A stretch of 64,000 nt of DNA from Bordetella parapertussis. GTDB taxonomy: Bacteria > Pseudomonadota > Gammaproteobacteria > Burkholderiales > Burkholderiaceae_C. Positions within the stretch are counted from its first letter, which is position 1. Every line of letters begins with the position of its first letter. Shown one piece after another: positions 8,232 through 18,100 of the stretch. The stretch is from positions 1 through 64,000 of the forward strand of contig CAMCES010000001.1 of assembly GCA_945873925.1 (NCBI GenBank), given 5' to 3'. A program made the translations under genes and the position numbers. Under the pieces are notes generated by a model that worked only from the letters and a program-made list of their open reading frames with translations, was not told the origin of the DNA and made no database searches.

Positions 8232-8970
8232 GCCTTCCCCCCCGTTACCCCATTGGCCTGGGGCGCAGGTGTTTTGCAGCACCCGCAGGGGAGGCTGGTC
8301 TGCGCCCCCTTTTGACAGCCTGAACCTGGGTGACCATCTGGGGGATGAGCCGCAAGCCGTCGAGGCAAACCGCCGGTTGTTGGCCGACCAGTGGGGTATG
8401 CAAGCTGTTTTTTTGAAACAAGTGCATGGCACTCGGCTGGTCGAGTTGAACCATCACACCCCCCATGGCGCCGAGGCAGATGCCTGCTGGACCCGCGAAC
8501 AAGGGCTGGCTTGCACCATCATGGTGGCGGATTGTTTGCCCTTGGTGTTTTTCCATCCGAGCGCAAAGCTGGTGGCAGCCGCTCACGCCGGTTGGCGCGG
8601 TTTGGCTGCTGGGGTGATCGAGCAGACCCTGTCCGTTTTCAAGCCTTGGGGTGACCTGGCTGCCGTCAAGGTCTGGCTGGGGCCCTGCATTGGCCCGGGT
8701 GTTTTCGAGGTGGGAGAGGATGTCAAGGAGGCATTCACCGCTGGCGGTGCTGGCTGCGAAGAGGCTTTCCAAGCCCTGCCAGCCCGACACAAATACCTTG
8801 CAAATTTGCCCGGTTTGGCTCGGCAGCGGCTGCTTGCCGCTGGGGTGCTTGAGGTGCAAGGCAACGACGGATCACTGTCTTGGTGCACTTTTTCCCGGCC
8901 TGACACCTATTTTTCACACCGCAGAGATCGTCTCAGCGGACGTTTTGCGGTCGGCATCGGTTTGGCTTGA
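8221..8970 (+). CDS. pgeF: Laccase-domain purine nucleosidase/phosphorylase-like protein (YfiH/PgeF family)
   Basis: The product (249 residues from TTG 8221) belongs to the YfiH family, once called multicopper polyphenol oxidase. The conserved sites are visible: STRRGGWSAPPFDSLNLGDH near the N-terminus, MVADCLPLVFF and AAHAGWRGLAAGVIE with the metal-binding Cys and His, and WLGPCIGPGVFEVG. Members have been reported to act on purine nucleosides, and the E. coli protein edits peptidoglycan precursors carrying wrong residues. The start is uncertain: the TTG at 8221 gives the usual family length and overlaps maiA by 11 bases, whereas an ATG at 8134 would overlap it by 98. No strong ribosome site was seen for either. 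Confidence 0.85.
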   Translation: MRTEPSPPLPHWPGAQVFCSTRRGGWSAPPFDSLNLGDHLGDEPQAVEANRRLLADQWGMQAVFLKQVHGTRLVELNHHTPHGAEADACWTREQGLACTIMVADCLPLVFFHPSAKLVAAAHAGWRGLAAGVIEQTLSVFKPWGDLAAVKVWLGPCIGPGVFEVGEDVKEAFTAGGAGCEEAFQALPARHKYLANLPGLARQRLLAAGVLEVQGNDGSLSWCTFSRPDTYFSHRRDRLSGRFAVGIGLA

Positions 8971-9056
8971 AAGGGTTTGTGTCAGGGGTTTGTAGGGGTA
9001 TCGGCTTTTAATTACCGGCATAAGATCAAGACCGAGCCCTCCCAAGACAAGTGCCC

Positions 9057-10643
9057 ATGATGTCCCTGCCTGCCCTGAACATTCCTGTCGACAAATTGCT
9101 TGAACTGCAGACCGGCTACGCCAAGGAGTTGCAAGCACTTTGGCAACAAGGCTTGCAAACAACACCTGTTTTGAAAGACAGGCGCTTTGCCAACCCGGCA
9201 TGGCAACACAATTCCAGCGCAGCCTTCAACGCTGCGCTTTACTTGCTCAATGCGCGCACCATGATGGCCTGTGCCGATTCGCTCGACACAGACGAGAAAA
9301 CACGCGCTCGCATTCGCTTTGCAGTTGAACAGTGGGCGGCTGCTTCCTCGCCCAGTAACTTTCTGGCGATGAACGCTGAAGCGCAACAAAAGGCCATCGA
9401 CACCCAGGGCGAGAGCATCAAGCAAGGTCTGCACAACCTGCTCCACGATTTACAGCAAGGCCATATGTCCATGACCGATGAAAGCTTGTTCGAGGTGGGC
9501 AAAAACGTGGCCACCACCGAGGGTGCGGTGGTTTTTGAAAACGCGTTGTTCCAACTCATCGAATACAAACCGCTGACCAACAAGGTCTACCAACGGCCTT
9601 TTTTGATGGTGCCGCCTTGCATCAACAAGTTTTACATCCTGGATTTGCAACCCGCCAATTCACTGGTGCGCTATGCCGTGGCTCAAGGGCATCGCACTTT
9701 TGTGGTGAGTTGGCGCAACCCAGATACCGATTTGGCCAATGCCACCTGGGACGATTATGTGGAAAACGGTGTGATGCAAGCCATTGAGGTGGCGCGTCAA
9801 ATTGGCAAGATGCCGCAAATCAATGCCTTGGGTTTTTGTGTGGGCGGCACCTTGCTGACAGCCGCTCTGGGGGTGCTAGCCGTCCGCGGTGAAGACCCGG
9901 TGGCCAGTGCGACCTTGTTGACCACCTTTGTCGATTTCACAGATACGGGGGTTTTGGATGTGTTCATTGACGAGGCATTTGTCAAATTCCGTGAAGCGCA
10001 GTTTTCGCAAGGTGGATTGATGACAGGGCGTGACATGGGACAGACCTTCAGTTTTTTGCGCCCGAACGACTTGGTTTGGAACTATGTGGTGGGCAACTAC
10101 TTGAAGGGTGAAACACCACCGCCTTTCGATTTGCTTTACTGGAACAGCGACTCCACCAACCTGCCCGGCCCGATGTACGCCTGGTATTTGCGCAACACGT
10201 ATTTGGAAAACAACTTCATCAAGCCGGGCAAGGCCAGGGTGTGTGGCGAACACATTGATTTGCGCCAAATCGACTTGCCTGTCTATGTCTACGGTTCGCG
10301 CGAAGACCATATCGTGCCGATTGGGGGTGCTTACGCCACGACCCAGGTTTTCCAGGGTCCCAAACGCTTTGTCATGGGCGCGTCTGGCCATATAGCAGGC
10401 GTGATCAACCCGCCAGCCGCCCACAAACGCAGCCACTGGGTTCGCGGTGACAACGCGTTTCCAAAAACGCTGACTGCTTGGCTGGGCAAGGCCAAAGAGC
10501 ATCCCGGCAGCTGGTGGACCGATTGGTCCGCCTGGCTGAAGAAACACGCAGGACAACAAGTGGCCGCCCCCAAAACCTATGGCCGGGGCAAATTCAAAGC
10601 CATCGAAGCTGCGCCAGGGCGTTATGTGAAGCAACGCGCCTGA
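9057..10643 (+). CDS. phaC: Class I polyhydroxyalkanoate synthase
   Basis: The 528-residue enzyme polymerises (R)-3-hydroxyacyl-CoA into polyhydroxyalkanoate granules. The lipase-like box GFCVGG places the nucleophile at Cys261, with Asp417 (GSREDHIVP) and His445 (GHIAGVINPP) as the rest of the triad; the Cys-Asp-His spacing is close to that of the Cupriavidus necator enzyme. The protein is about 60 residues shorter than that enzyme, all of it before the nucleophile, in the poorly conserved N-terminal domain. Starts at 9057 and 9060 (ATG ATG) are both possible; a GTG at 9051 is less so. phaB follows after 35 bases, and no phaA thiolase gene lies between or beside them. Confidence 0.94.
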   Translation: MMSLPALNIPVDKLLELQTGYAKELQALWQQGLQTTPVLKDRRFANPAWQHNSSAAFNAALYLLNARTMMACADSLDTDEKTRARIRFAVEQWAAASSPSNFLAMNAEAQQKAIDTQGESIKQGLHNLLHDLQQGHMSMTDESLFEVGKNVATTEGAVVFENALFQLIEYKPLTNKVYQRPFLMVPPCINKFYILDLQPANSLVRYAVAQGHRTFVVSWRNPDTDLANATWDDYVENGVMQAIEVARQIGKMPQINALGFCVGGTLLTAALGVLAVRGEDPVASATLLTTFVDFTDTGVLDVFIDEAFVKFREAQFSQGGLMTGRDMGQTFSFLRPNDLVWNYVVGNYLKGETPPPFDLLYWNSDSTNLPGPMYAWYLRNTYLENNFIKPGKARVCGEHIDLRQIDLPVYVYGSREDHIVPIGGAYATTQVFQGPKRFVMGASGHIAGVINPPAAHKRSHWVRGDNAFPKTLTAWLGKAKEHPGSWWTDWSAWLKKHAGQQVAAPKTYGRGKFKAIEAAPGRYVKQRA

Positions 10644-10678
10644 ATCATTTTTTTCAAATAACCACAGGGGAAAACCAA

Positions 10679-11416
10679 ATGAGTCAAAAAATCGCCTACG
10701 TCACCGGCGGCATGGGTGGCATCGGAACCGCCATCTGCCACCGCTTGCACCACATGGGTCACAAGGTGATTGCAGGTTGCGGCCCCAGTCGCGACTTCGA
10801 CAAATGGCTGGGCGAGCAAAAAGCCGCTGGCTACACTTTCTACGCATCGGTGGGCAATGTGGCCGACTGGACCTCCACCACCGATGCCTTCAGCAAAGCC
10901 GTGGCTGAGCATGGCCCGATCGATGTGTTGGTGAACAACGCGGGCATCACCCGTGACCGCATGTTCTTGAAGATGACCGTGGACGACTGGAAAGCCGTGA
11001 TTGACACCAACTTGAACGCCATGTTCAACGTGACCAAGCAAGTCGTGCCTGGCATGGTTGAAAAAGGCTGGGGCCGCATCATCCAAATTTCTTCGGTCAA
11101 TGGTGAAAAAGGCCAATCGGGGCAAACCAATTACTCGGCCGCCAAAGCCGGCATGCACGGCTTCACCATGGCTTTGGCCCAAGAAATGGCCAACAAGGGC
11201 GTGACCGTCAACACTGTGAGCCCCGGCTACATCGGCACCGACATGGTCAAAGCGATCAAACCAGAAGTGCTGGAAAAAATCGTGGCCACCATTCCCGTCA
11301 AACGCCTGGGCACGCCTGAAGAAATTGGCTCGATCGTGGGTTGGTTGGCTGGTGACGAGTCAGGCTTCACCACCGGTGCAGATTTCTCCTGCAACGGTGG
11401 GTTGCACATGGGCTGA
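10679..11416 (+). CDS. phaB: Acetoacetyl-CoA reductase
   Basis: A 245-residue short-chain dehydrogenase that reduces acetoacetyl-CoA to (R)-3-hydroxybutyryl-CoA with NADPH and feeds PhaC. The Rossmann motif TGGMGGIGTAIC, the NNAG segment (VLVNNAGITRDRMF), the catalytic Ser in IQISSVNGEKGQ and the YSAAK Tyr-Lys pair are all present, and the last residues CNGGLHMG are typical of PhaB. A strong ribosome site, CAGGGG, lies 8-14 bases before the ATG. Adjacency to phaC makes the assignment firm. A FabG-type role is the only serious alternative. Confidence 0.95.
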   Translation: MSQKIAYVTGGMGGIGTAICHRLHHMGHKVIAGCGPSRDFDKWLGEQKAAGYTFYASVGNVADWTSTTDAFSKAVAEHGPIDVLVNNAGITRDRMFLKMTVDDWKAVIDTNLNAMFNVTKQVVPGMVEKGWGRIIQISSVNGEKGQSGQTNYSAAKAGMHGFTMALAQEMANKGVTVNTVSPGYIGTDMVKAIKPEVLEKIVATIPVKRLGTPEEIGSIVGWLAGDESGFTTGADFSCNGGLHMG

Positions 11417-11458
11417 TAAAAGCCGCTTGGCCTGTCGTTCGTTGCTGATTTGTAAAGC

Positions 11459-12115
11459 ATGAAGAAAAGAATCGCGATTTTCTTGCAGCATCCCACCTGT
11501 TCGATCGATTCGGTCAATGGCGTCATTGCCGCCTTTGCTGGCACAGCCCAGCTGAAATTGTTCAGCAAACAGAAAGTGACCGGTGGGTTTTTCGACGATG
11601 TGGATTTGGTGGTGTTTCCGGGCGGCGATGGTGAAGCCACGGCTTTTCGCAGGGTGATCCAACCCAATTTGGCCGAGGTGCGCGAGTTCATGCTGCGCGG
11701 GGGCAAGTATTTGGGTATTTGCATGGGCGCCTATTGGGCCGATGCCTACTATTTCAATTTGCTGCAAAAAACCCGCTGCGTCCAATACATCAAACGACCG
11801 CGAGCTGAAATACGTTCTTCCTACGGCACGGTGGCGCAGGTGAATTGGTGGGGGCGCGAAGAAAGCATGTATTTCTACGATGGACCGACTTTCACGGGCG
11901 GTAGCTTTCAAACCGTGGCCAGTTATGCCAACGGCGACCCGATGGCGATCGTGCAAGGCAACGTGGGCTTGATCGGTTGTCACTTGGAAAGCCAGCAACA
12001 TTGGTACACCAAAAAATACATGCAGCCGATGTGGCATGAAAACAAACACCACACGGTGTTGTGGCAGTTTGTCGTTAACCACCTGCTGAATTCAAGCCAA
12101 ATGCAGCTGTTTTAA
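11459..12115 (+). CDS. BPL_N-domain protein (class I glutamine amidotransferase-like fold)
   Basis: A 218-residue protein resembling the N-terminal domain of eukaryotic biotin-protein ligase (BPL_N), a class I glutamine amidotransferase-like fold. The segments VDLVVFPGGDGEA and RGGKYLGICMGAYWAD carry a nucleophile-elbow-like Cys in GICMG, and GNVGLIGCHLESQQHW carries a His. Bacterial stand-alone members have no settled function, and no biotin ligase catalytic domain is present. It begins 42 bases after phaB and may be co-transcribed, but nothing links it to polyester metabolism. It ends shortly before the convergent exoprotein gene. Confidence 0.7.
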   Translation: MKKRIAIFLQHPTCSIDSVNGVIAAFAGTAQLKLFSKQKVTGGFFDDVDLVVFPGGDGEATAFRRVIQPNLAEVREFMLRGGKYLGICMGAYWADAYYFNLLQKTRCVQYIKRPRAEIRSSYGTVAQVNWWGREESMYFYDGPTFTGGSFQTVASYANGDPMAIVQGNVGLIGCHLESQQHWYTKKYMQPMWHENKHHTVLWQFVVNHLLNSSQMQLF

Positions 12116-12154
12116 ATCTGTTGTGTGGGCTGGTGGCTGATTGAGCCAGGCGTA

Positions 12155-15100
12155 TTATTTCGCGAGAGACATTGGGGGGGGTGAGTTGCGCAAGGCATTG
12201 ATTTGCGACGGCGATAACACCGGCAACAAGAAGTTGATTTGTGCCTTGGTCATGTTGATCAATTGCTCGGGTGTCAGCGCATTGATTTGCTTGTTGCTCA
12301 AGCCAGCCAGGGTTTGCAAGTCCATCTTAGGTAACACCAGTGGGTTGATGGCCCGGATTTGCGAATCAGCGTCCAGCAAACGTATCACTTGTTTTAATTG
12401 CAGTGCCTCCAATGCAGCCACTTGGGTGGCGGGCAGGGATTGCACTTGCGCATCACTCCATTGGCTCATTGTTCTTGGCGTGACACCTTGCATGGCTTGC
12501 TGCGCCAAGCTGGGCTTGTTGCCAGGCATTACCGGAGTGGGTGTGCTGCTCACAGATGTGGGAGTGTTGTTGGTGGTGGTGACTTCGGCATTTGACTCAC
12601 TGGCTGCCACACTGTTTGGTGAGGCCTTGAAACTCACCACACCCGCAGCAGCTTGGTTTGTGCTTGTGGCCAGGGGCAGATTTGCAGGATCAACGACATC
12701 GCTGGCCACCACAGGCTTGGGTGTGATGGCGGCAGAGACTGAGGCTGTGCTGCTACTCAACTGGTAGTCGCTTGGCACACTGCCATTGCTGCCGGCAATG
12801 CTGCTCAGGCCCAAACCAGCCACGGTCACGGGGTTGTTGTTGGAGACATTGGCGCTGTTGTAGGCCGCGCTGTTGTGGCTGAGGGTTGCCGCCGAGTCGC
12901 CTGCCACCAAGCCAGTGACACTGAGCAGCGGCGAGAAGCCCACGGGGGCTGCTGTGGAGCTGTCGTAGAGCTTGGTGACGTTGCTGTTGCCCAGCAGTGG
13001 TGTCACGCTCTTGGGCGTGATGCTGCTGCTGGTGTTGTTGCTGAAACTGGCGGTGTAGTTGCTGCTCATGTCTGCTTTGTTGGCATCGGTGATCAGGGCC
13101 TGCGACACGCTGATGGTTTTGTTGTTGCCCGCACGGGCTGTGTCAAAGCCCAGGGTGCTGGAAGACAACTGGTCGCCCGTAGCGAGTGAGCCCATGGTGA
13201 CGGTGGGCTGATAGGTGCTGGTCACGCTGGTCGTGCCATCGTAGGTTTTGCTCACCATGGGCGCTGTCAACGTGACGGGTCGCTTTGTGATGCTGGCGGC
13301 CACGCTTTGGCCAGCAGGCAGGGTGTAGTTGGTAGCCAAACCGCCGTTGCTGCCGTTCACCAAGCTCGTGCTGTCGACCGTCACCAGATTGGCGGAGGCC
13401 ACATTTTTCGAATTGAAGCTGGCGGTGCCGGTGGCCGTCACGGTTTCAGTGCCCACAAACCCAGTAGCAAGGATGCTCAATGTCGGCGAGGCGCTGGTGG
13501 TGCCGTCATAGGTTTTACTGGGTGCGGTCACGCTGGCCGTCAAGCTCTTAGGCGTGATGCTGGCCGCCACGGTTTTGCTGGTGGCGTCAATCGCATAGTC
13601 ACTCACCACACTGCTTTTGTTGCCAGTGACATTGCTCAGCACCAAACCGTTCACCGTGATTTGATTGGCGCTGATCACATCCTTGCTGTTGTAGGTCGAG
13701 CCGGTGTTGCTCAGACTGGCTGAGGTGTCGCCACTGACCAGACCCGACCATGTGTAGGCCGGTGCAAAGCCCGTGGGTGCAGCGGTGCTGCCGTCGTACA
13801 CCTTGCTCACCCCCGTGTTGCTCAGGGTGGGTGTGAGGGTTTTCGGGGTGATCGTGCCCACCACGGTTTTTGTGTTGGCGTCCATCACATAGTCCGAGGC
13901 CAGGGTGTTGTTGCTGCCCGTGACGGTTGAGATGGCCAGACCATTGACCGTGATTTGGTTGGCGCTGTTGACACGGGCGCTGTTGTAGTCGGCGGATGTG
14001 TGGCTGGTGGTGGCGGTGCTGTCACCTGCGATGAATCCCAACCAAGTGAAGCTGGGCACAAAGCCAGTGGGTGCCGCGATGGTGCCGTCGTACACCTTGG
14101 TCACGCCAGCATTGGTCATGCTGCCGGTCAGGGTTTTTTGCGTGATGCTGGCGGCCACGCCCTTGCTGGTCGCGTCCAGCACATAGTCGCTGGTCAAGCT
14201 GCCCGCGCTGCCGGTGATGCCGGTGATGGCCAAGCCATCGATGATGACCTGGTTGGCCGTGCTGACATTGCGGCTGTTGTAGCTGCTGCCGGTGTTGGTC
14301 ACCGTGGCCGCGTTGTCACCGGTCACCAAGCCCGACCAGGTGTAGGTCGGCGCAAAACCGCTGGGTGCCGTTGTGCTGCCGTCATACACCTTGGTCACAT
14401 TGGTGTTGCTGAGGGTCGGCGTGATGGTTTTGCGCGTGATGCTGGACGCTGCAGTTTGGCCCGCTGCCAAGCTGTAGTTGGTGGCCAAGCCGCCATTGTT
14501 GCCATTGGCCAAGCTGGTGGTGTTGACGGTCACCAGGTTGGCGGTGCTGACGTTTTGGCTGTTGTAACTGGCGGTACCTGTGGCGGTCACGGTTTCCGTG
14601 CCCACCAGACCATTGGTGATGCTCAGCACGGGGGTGGCCGCATTGGTGCCGTCATAGGTTTTGCTCGCGGCGGTTGCCGTGGCCGTGAGGGGCTTGGCCG
14701 TGATGGTGGCTGCCACGGGTTTGGCCGTGGCGTCCAGCGCATAGTCGGACAAGGCGCTGCTGTTGCTGCCGGTGATGCTGCCTGTCAGGGCCAAGCCATT
14801 GACGGTCACCGTCGTGGCCGCGACCACGTTTTTGCTGTTGTAGCTCGAGCCGGTGTTGGTCAATGTCGCAGCGGTATCGCCCGCAATGAAGCCCGACCAG
14901 GTGTAGCTGGGTGTGAAGCCCGAAGGCGCGTCGGTGCTGCCGTCATACACCTTGGTGACCCCGGTGTTGCTCACGGACGGTGTCAAGGTTTTGGCGGTGA
15001 TGGTGGCCGCCACGGTTTTGCTGTTCGTGTCCAGCGCATAGTCGCCGGCCAAGCTGCTGTTGCTGCCCACGATGCTGGAGAGCGTCATGCCGCTCACCGT

Positions 15101-18100
15101 GATTTGATTGGCCAAGGCCACCCGTGGGCTGTTGTAGGCCATCCCGCCGTTGACCACCGCAGCACCAGTGTCGCCTGCCACCAAGCCCGACCAGGTGTAG
15201 GTGGGTGCAAAGCCTGTGGGCGCAGAGTTAGCGCCGTCATAGACCTTGCTCACGCCCGTGTTGCTGATGTTGGCGATGATGGTTTTCGGCGTGATGCTGG
15301 CCGCCACGGTTTTGCTGGTGGCGTTGAGCACATAGTCCGTCGCCAAGCTGCTGTTGCTGCCGGTGATGCCCGTGATGGCCAAGCCATTCACGGTGAGTTG
15401 GTTGGCGGTGCTGACGTTCTTGCTGTTGTAGCTGGAGGACGTGCTGCTGAGCGTGGCGGCGCTGTCACCCGCGACCAAACCGGACCAGCTGTAGGTGGGG
15501 GCGAAGCCTGTGGGTGCGGCGGTGCTGGCGTCATACACCTTGGTCACACCGGTGTTCGAGAGGGTTGGGGTCAAGGTGGCCGGAGTGATGGTGGCCGCGA
15601 CGGTTTTGCTGGTGCTGTCCAACTGGTAGTCGGTGGCGGCAGTGCTGTTGCTGCCGGTGACCGCGGTGATGGCCAAGCCACTGACCGTGACTTGGTTCGC
15701 CGTGCTGACGTTTTTGGTGTTGTAAGCCGAGGAGGTGTTGCTCAGGGTGGCGGCGGTGTCGCCACTGATGAATCCCGACCAGCTGTAGCTGGGCGTGAAG
15801 CCGCTGGGGGCTGCTGTGGTGGCGTTGTATTCCTTGGTGACACCGGTGTTGGTGAGGGTGGTTGTCAGCGTTTTCGGTGTGATGACGCTGGCATTGTTGG
15901 CGTTGTAAGTGATGGTGTAGTTGCTGTTCATCACCTCACCCGCGCCGCTGTTGTCGCGGATCACCAGGTTCGAGGCATTCACCACTTTGCTGGTGCCTGC
16001 GCGGGCGCTGGCATAAGCCAAGTCGCTGGCCGTGATGGCGTCAGAGGTGCCCAAGCTGCTGCTGGTCGCTGTGGTGGGCAACAAGGGGTTGATGGTGGCG
16101 ATCGACGGCGTGATGCTGCTGCTGCCGTCGTAAATTTTGGAGACGGTGGGGGCATCGACGGCAATGGCGCGTGCCGTGATGCTGGCCGCCACGGTTTGGC
16201 CCGCGGCCAGGCTGTAGTTGCTGGCAACGCCATCGTTCGTGCCATTGGCCAGTGTGGTGGTGTTCACCGTCACCAGGTTGGCGGTGGCCACGTTTTTCGT
16301 GTTGAACGTTGCCGTGCCGGTGGCCGTGACGGTTTCTGAACCCACAAGACCAGCGGGATTGATGGTCAATGTGGGCGCGGCGGTGGTGGTGCCGTCATAG
16401 GTTTTGTTTGGCGCGGCCACGGTCGCGGTCAAGGTCTTGGGCGTGATGTAGGCGGCCACGGTTTGACCCGCCGCCAAGCTGTAGTTGTCTTTCAAACCAC
16501 CGTTGAGACCATCGGCCAAGCTGGTGGTGTTGACCGTGACCGTGTTGGCATTGGCCACATTTTTCGAATTGAAGGTGGCGATGCCAGTGGCGGTCACGGT
16601 TTCAGCCCCCACCAAGCCGCTGCTGATGCTCAGTGTGGGCGCGGCGGTGGTGTTGCCGTCATAGTTTTTGTTGGGCGCGGTCACGCTGGCGGTCAAGGCC
16701 TTGGGCGTGATGTTGGCGGTGGTTGTGGTGGTGGTGTTGACCAAGCTGTAGTTGCTGGCATCCGTGCCCGACAGGGCGATGCCACCCACGGTCACGGTTT
16801 TGGCGTTCGCTGCGTTTTTGTCGCTGAACAAGCCGGTGGTGCCGGTGATGGTCAACAGGTCGGTCAGGTACTGGTCGCTGCTGAGCACATAGGTGGCGGT
16901 GGCGGTGCCGTCATACACCTTGTGGTTGGCCGCCGCGGTGACCGACAAGCTTTTGGCCGTGATGTTGGCGGTGGTCGTGAAGCCGTTGGCCAAGCTGTAG
17001 TTGCTGGCCGCACCACCGTTGGCGCCGTTGGCCAAGACCACGCTGTTGACGGTCACGGATTTGCCCGTGCCGACGTTTTTGTTGTTGAAGGTCGCGGTGC
17101 CTGTGGCCGTGACGGTCTCGCTGCCGACCAAACCGGTGATGCTGCCAATCGTGGCGCTGGCTGCCGTGGTTTGGTCATAGACCTTGTTGCTGGCAGTCAA
17201 AGTCGCCGTCAGCGTTTTCGGTGTGACCGAGCCGGTGGTGCTGGTTTGGTCCACCACGTTGTAGTTGGCCAAGTCGGTACCTGTGTATCCATTGGTCAAG
17301 CTGATGGGCTTGTTGGTGCCCACGTCCTTGCTGTCGGTGAACACGCCGCTGCTGCTGCTCAGGCTCAGGCTGTCGCTGCTGACCTTGTTGCCGTAAACGA
17401 TGCCCGAGGTGACCGGCGTGGCGGTGGTGGTGCCGTCGTAAGCGCGGCTGGGCCCGGTGATGCCGCTGATGGTCAGGGTGCGCTGGGTGATGTTGGCGGT
17501 GGTGCTGCCGGTCGTGCTGCTGAGGCTGTAGTTGCCGCTGTCGGTGCCCGACAAGGCTGCGCCCGACACCGTGACGGTTTTGCCGGTGGCCACGTTTTTA
17601 TCGCTGAACACGGCGGTGCGACCGATGGTCAACACATCCCCAGCAACCCGGTCATCGGTCACGGTGACGGTGGCGATGGTCGTGCTGTCATACACCTTGT
17701 TCTCCCCGGCATAGCTCAGGCTCAGGGCTTTGGCGGTGATGTTGCCGGTGGAGGTGGTGCTGGTGCTGCTCAGGCTGTAGTTGGCCGCGTCCGCGCCGGT
17801 CAGGCTCAAGCCGGTGGCCGTGATGGTTTTGCCGGTGCCCACATTTTTGTTGGCAAAGAAGGCGCTGCTGGGCACGGCGGTGACCAGATCGTTGTCAAAC
17901 TTGTTGGTGCTCAGTTGCAAGGTGGCGGCGGCCGTGCCGTCATACACCTTGTTGTTGGCATCGGTCACCAAGGCGGTCACGGTCAGGGCTTTGGGCGTCA
18001 CAGTCAGGGTGCCGTTGCTGCTGCTGGTGCCATAGCCCAACAGGCTGACAACGGACGGGGTGATGGCATAGCTGCCCGCTTTCGTGTAGCCCTGGGTGGA

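Noticed and set aside
12728..17998. CRISPR-like regular repeats
   Set aside because: The period is about 277 bases, units are divergent, and the frame is open throughout; these are protein repeats, not CRISPR repeats with spacers.
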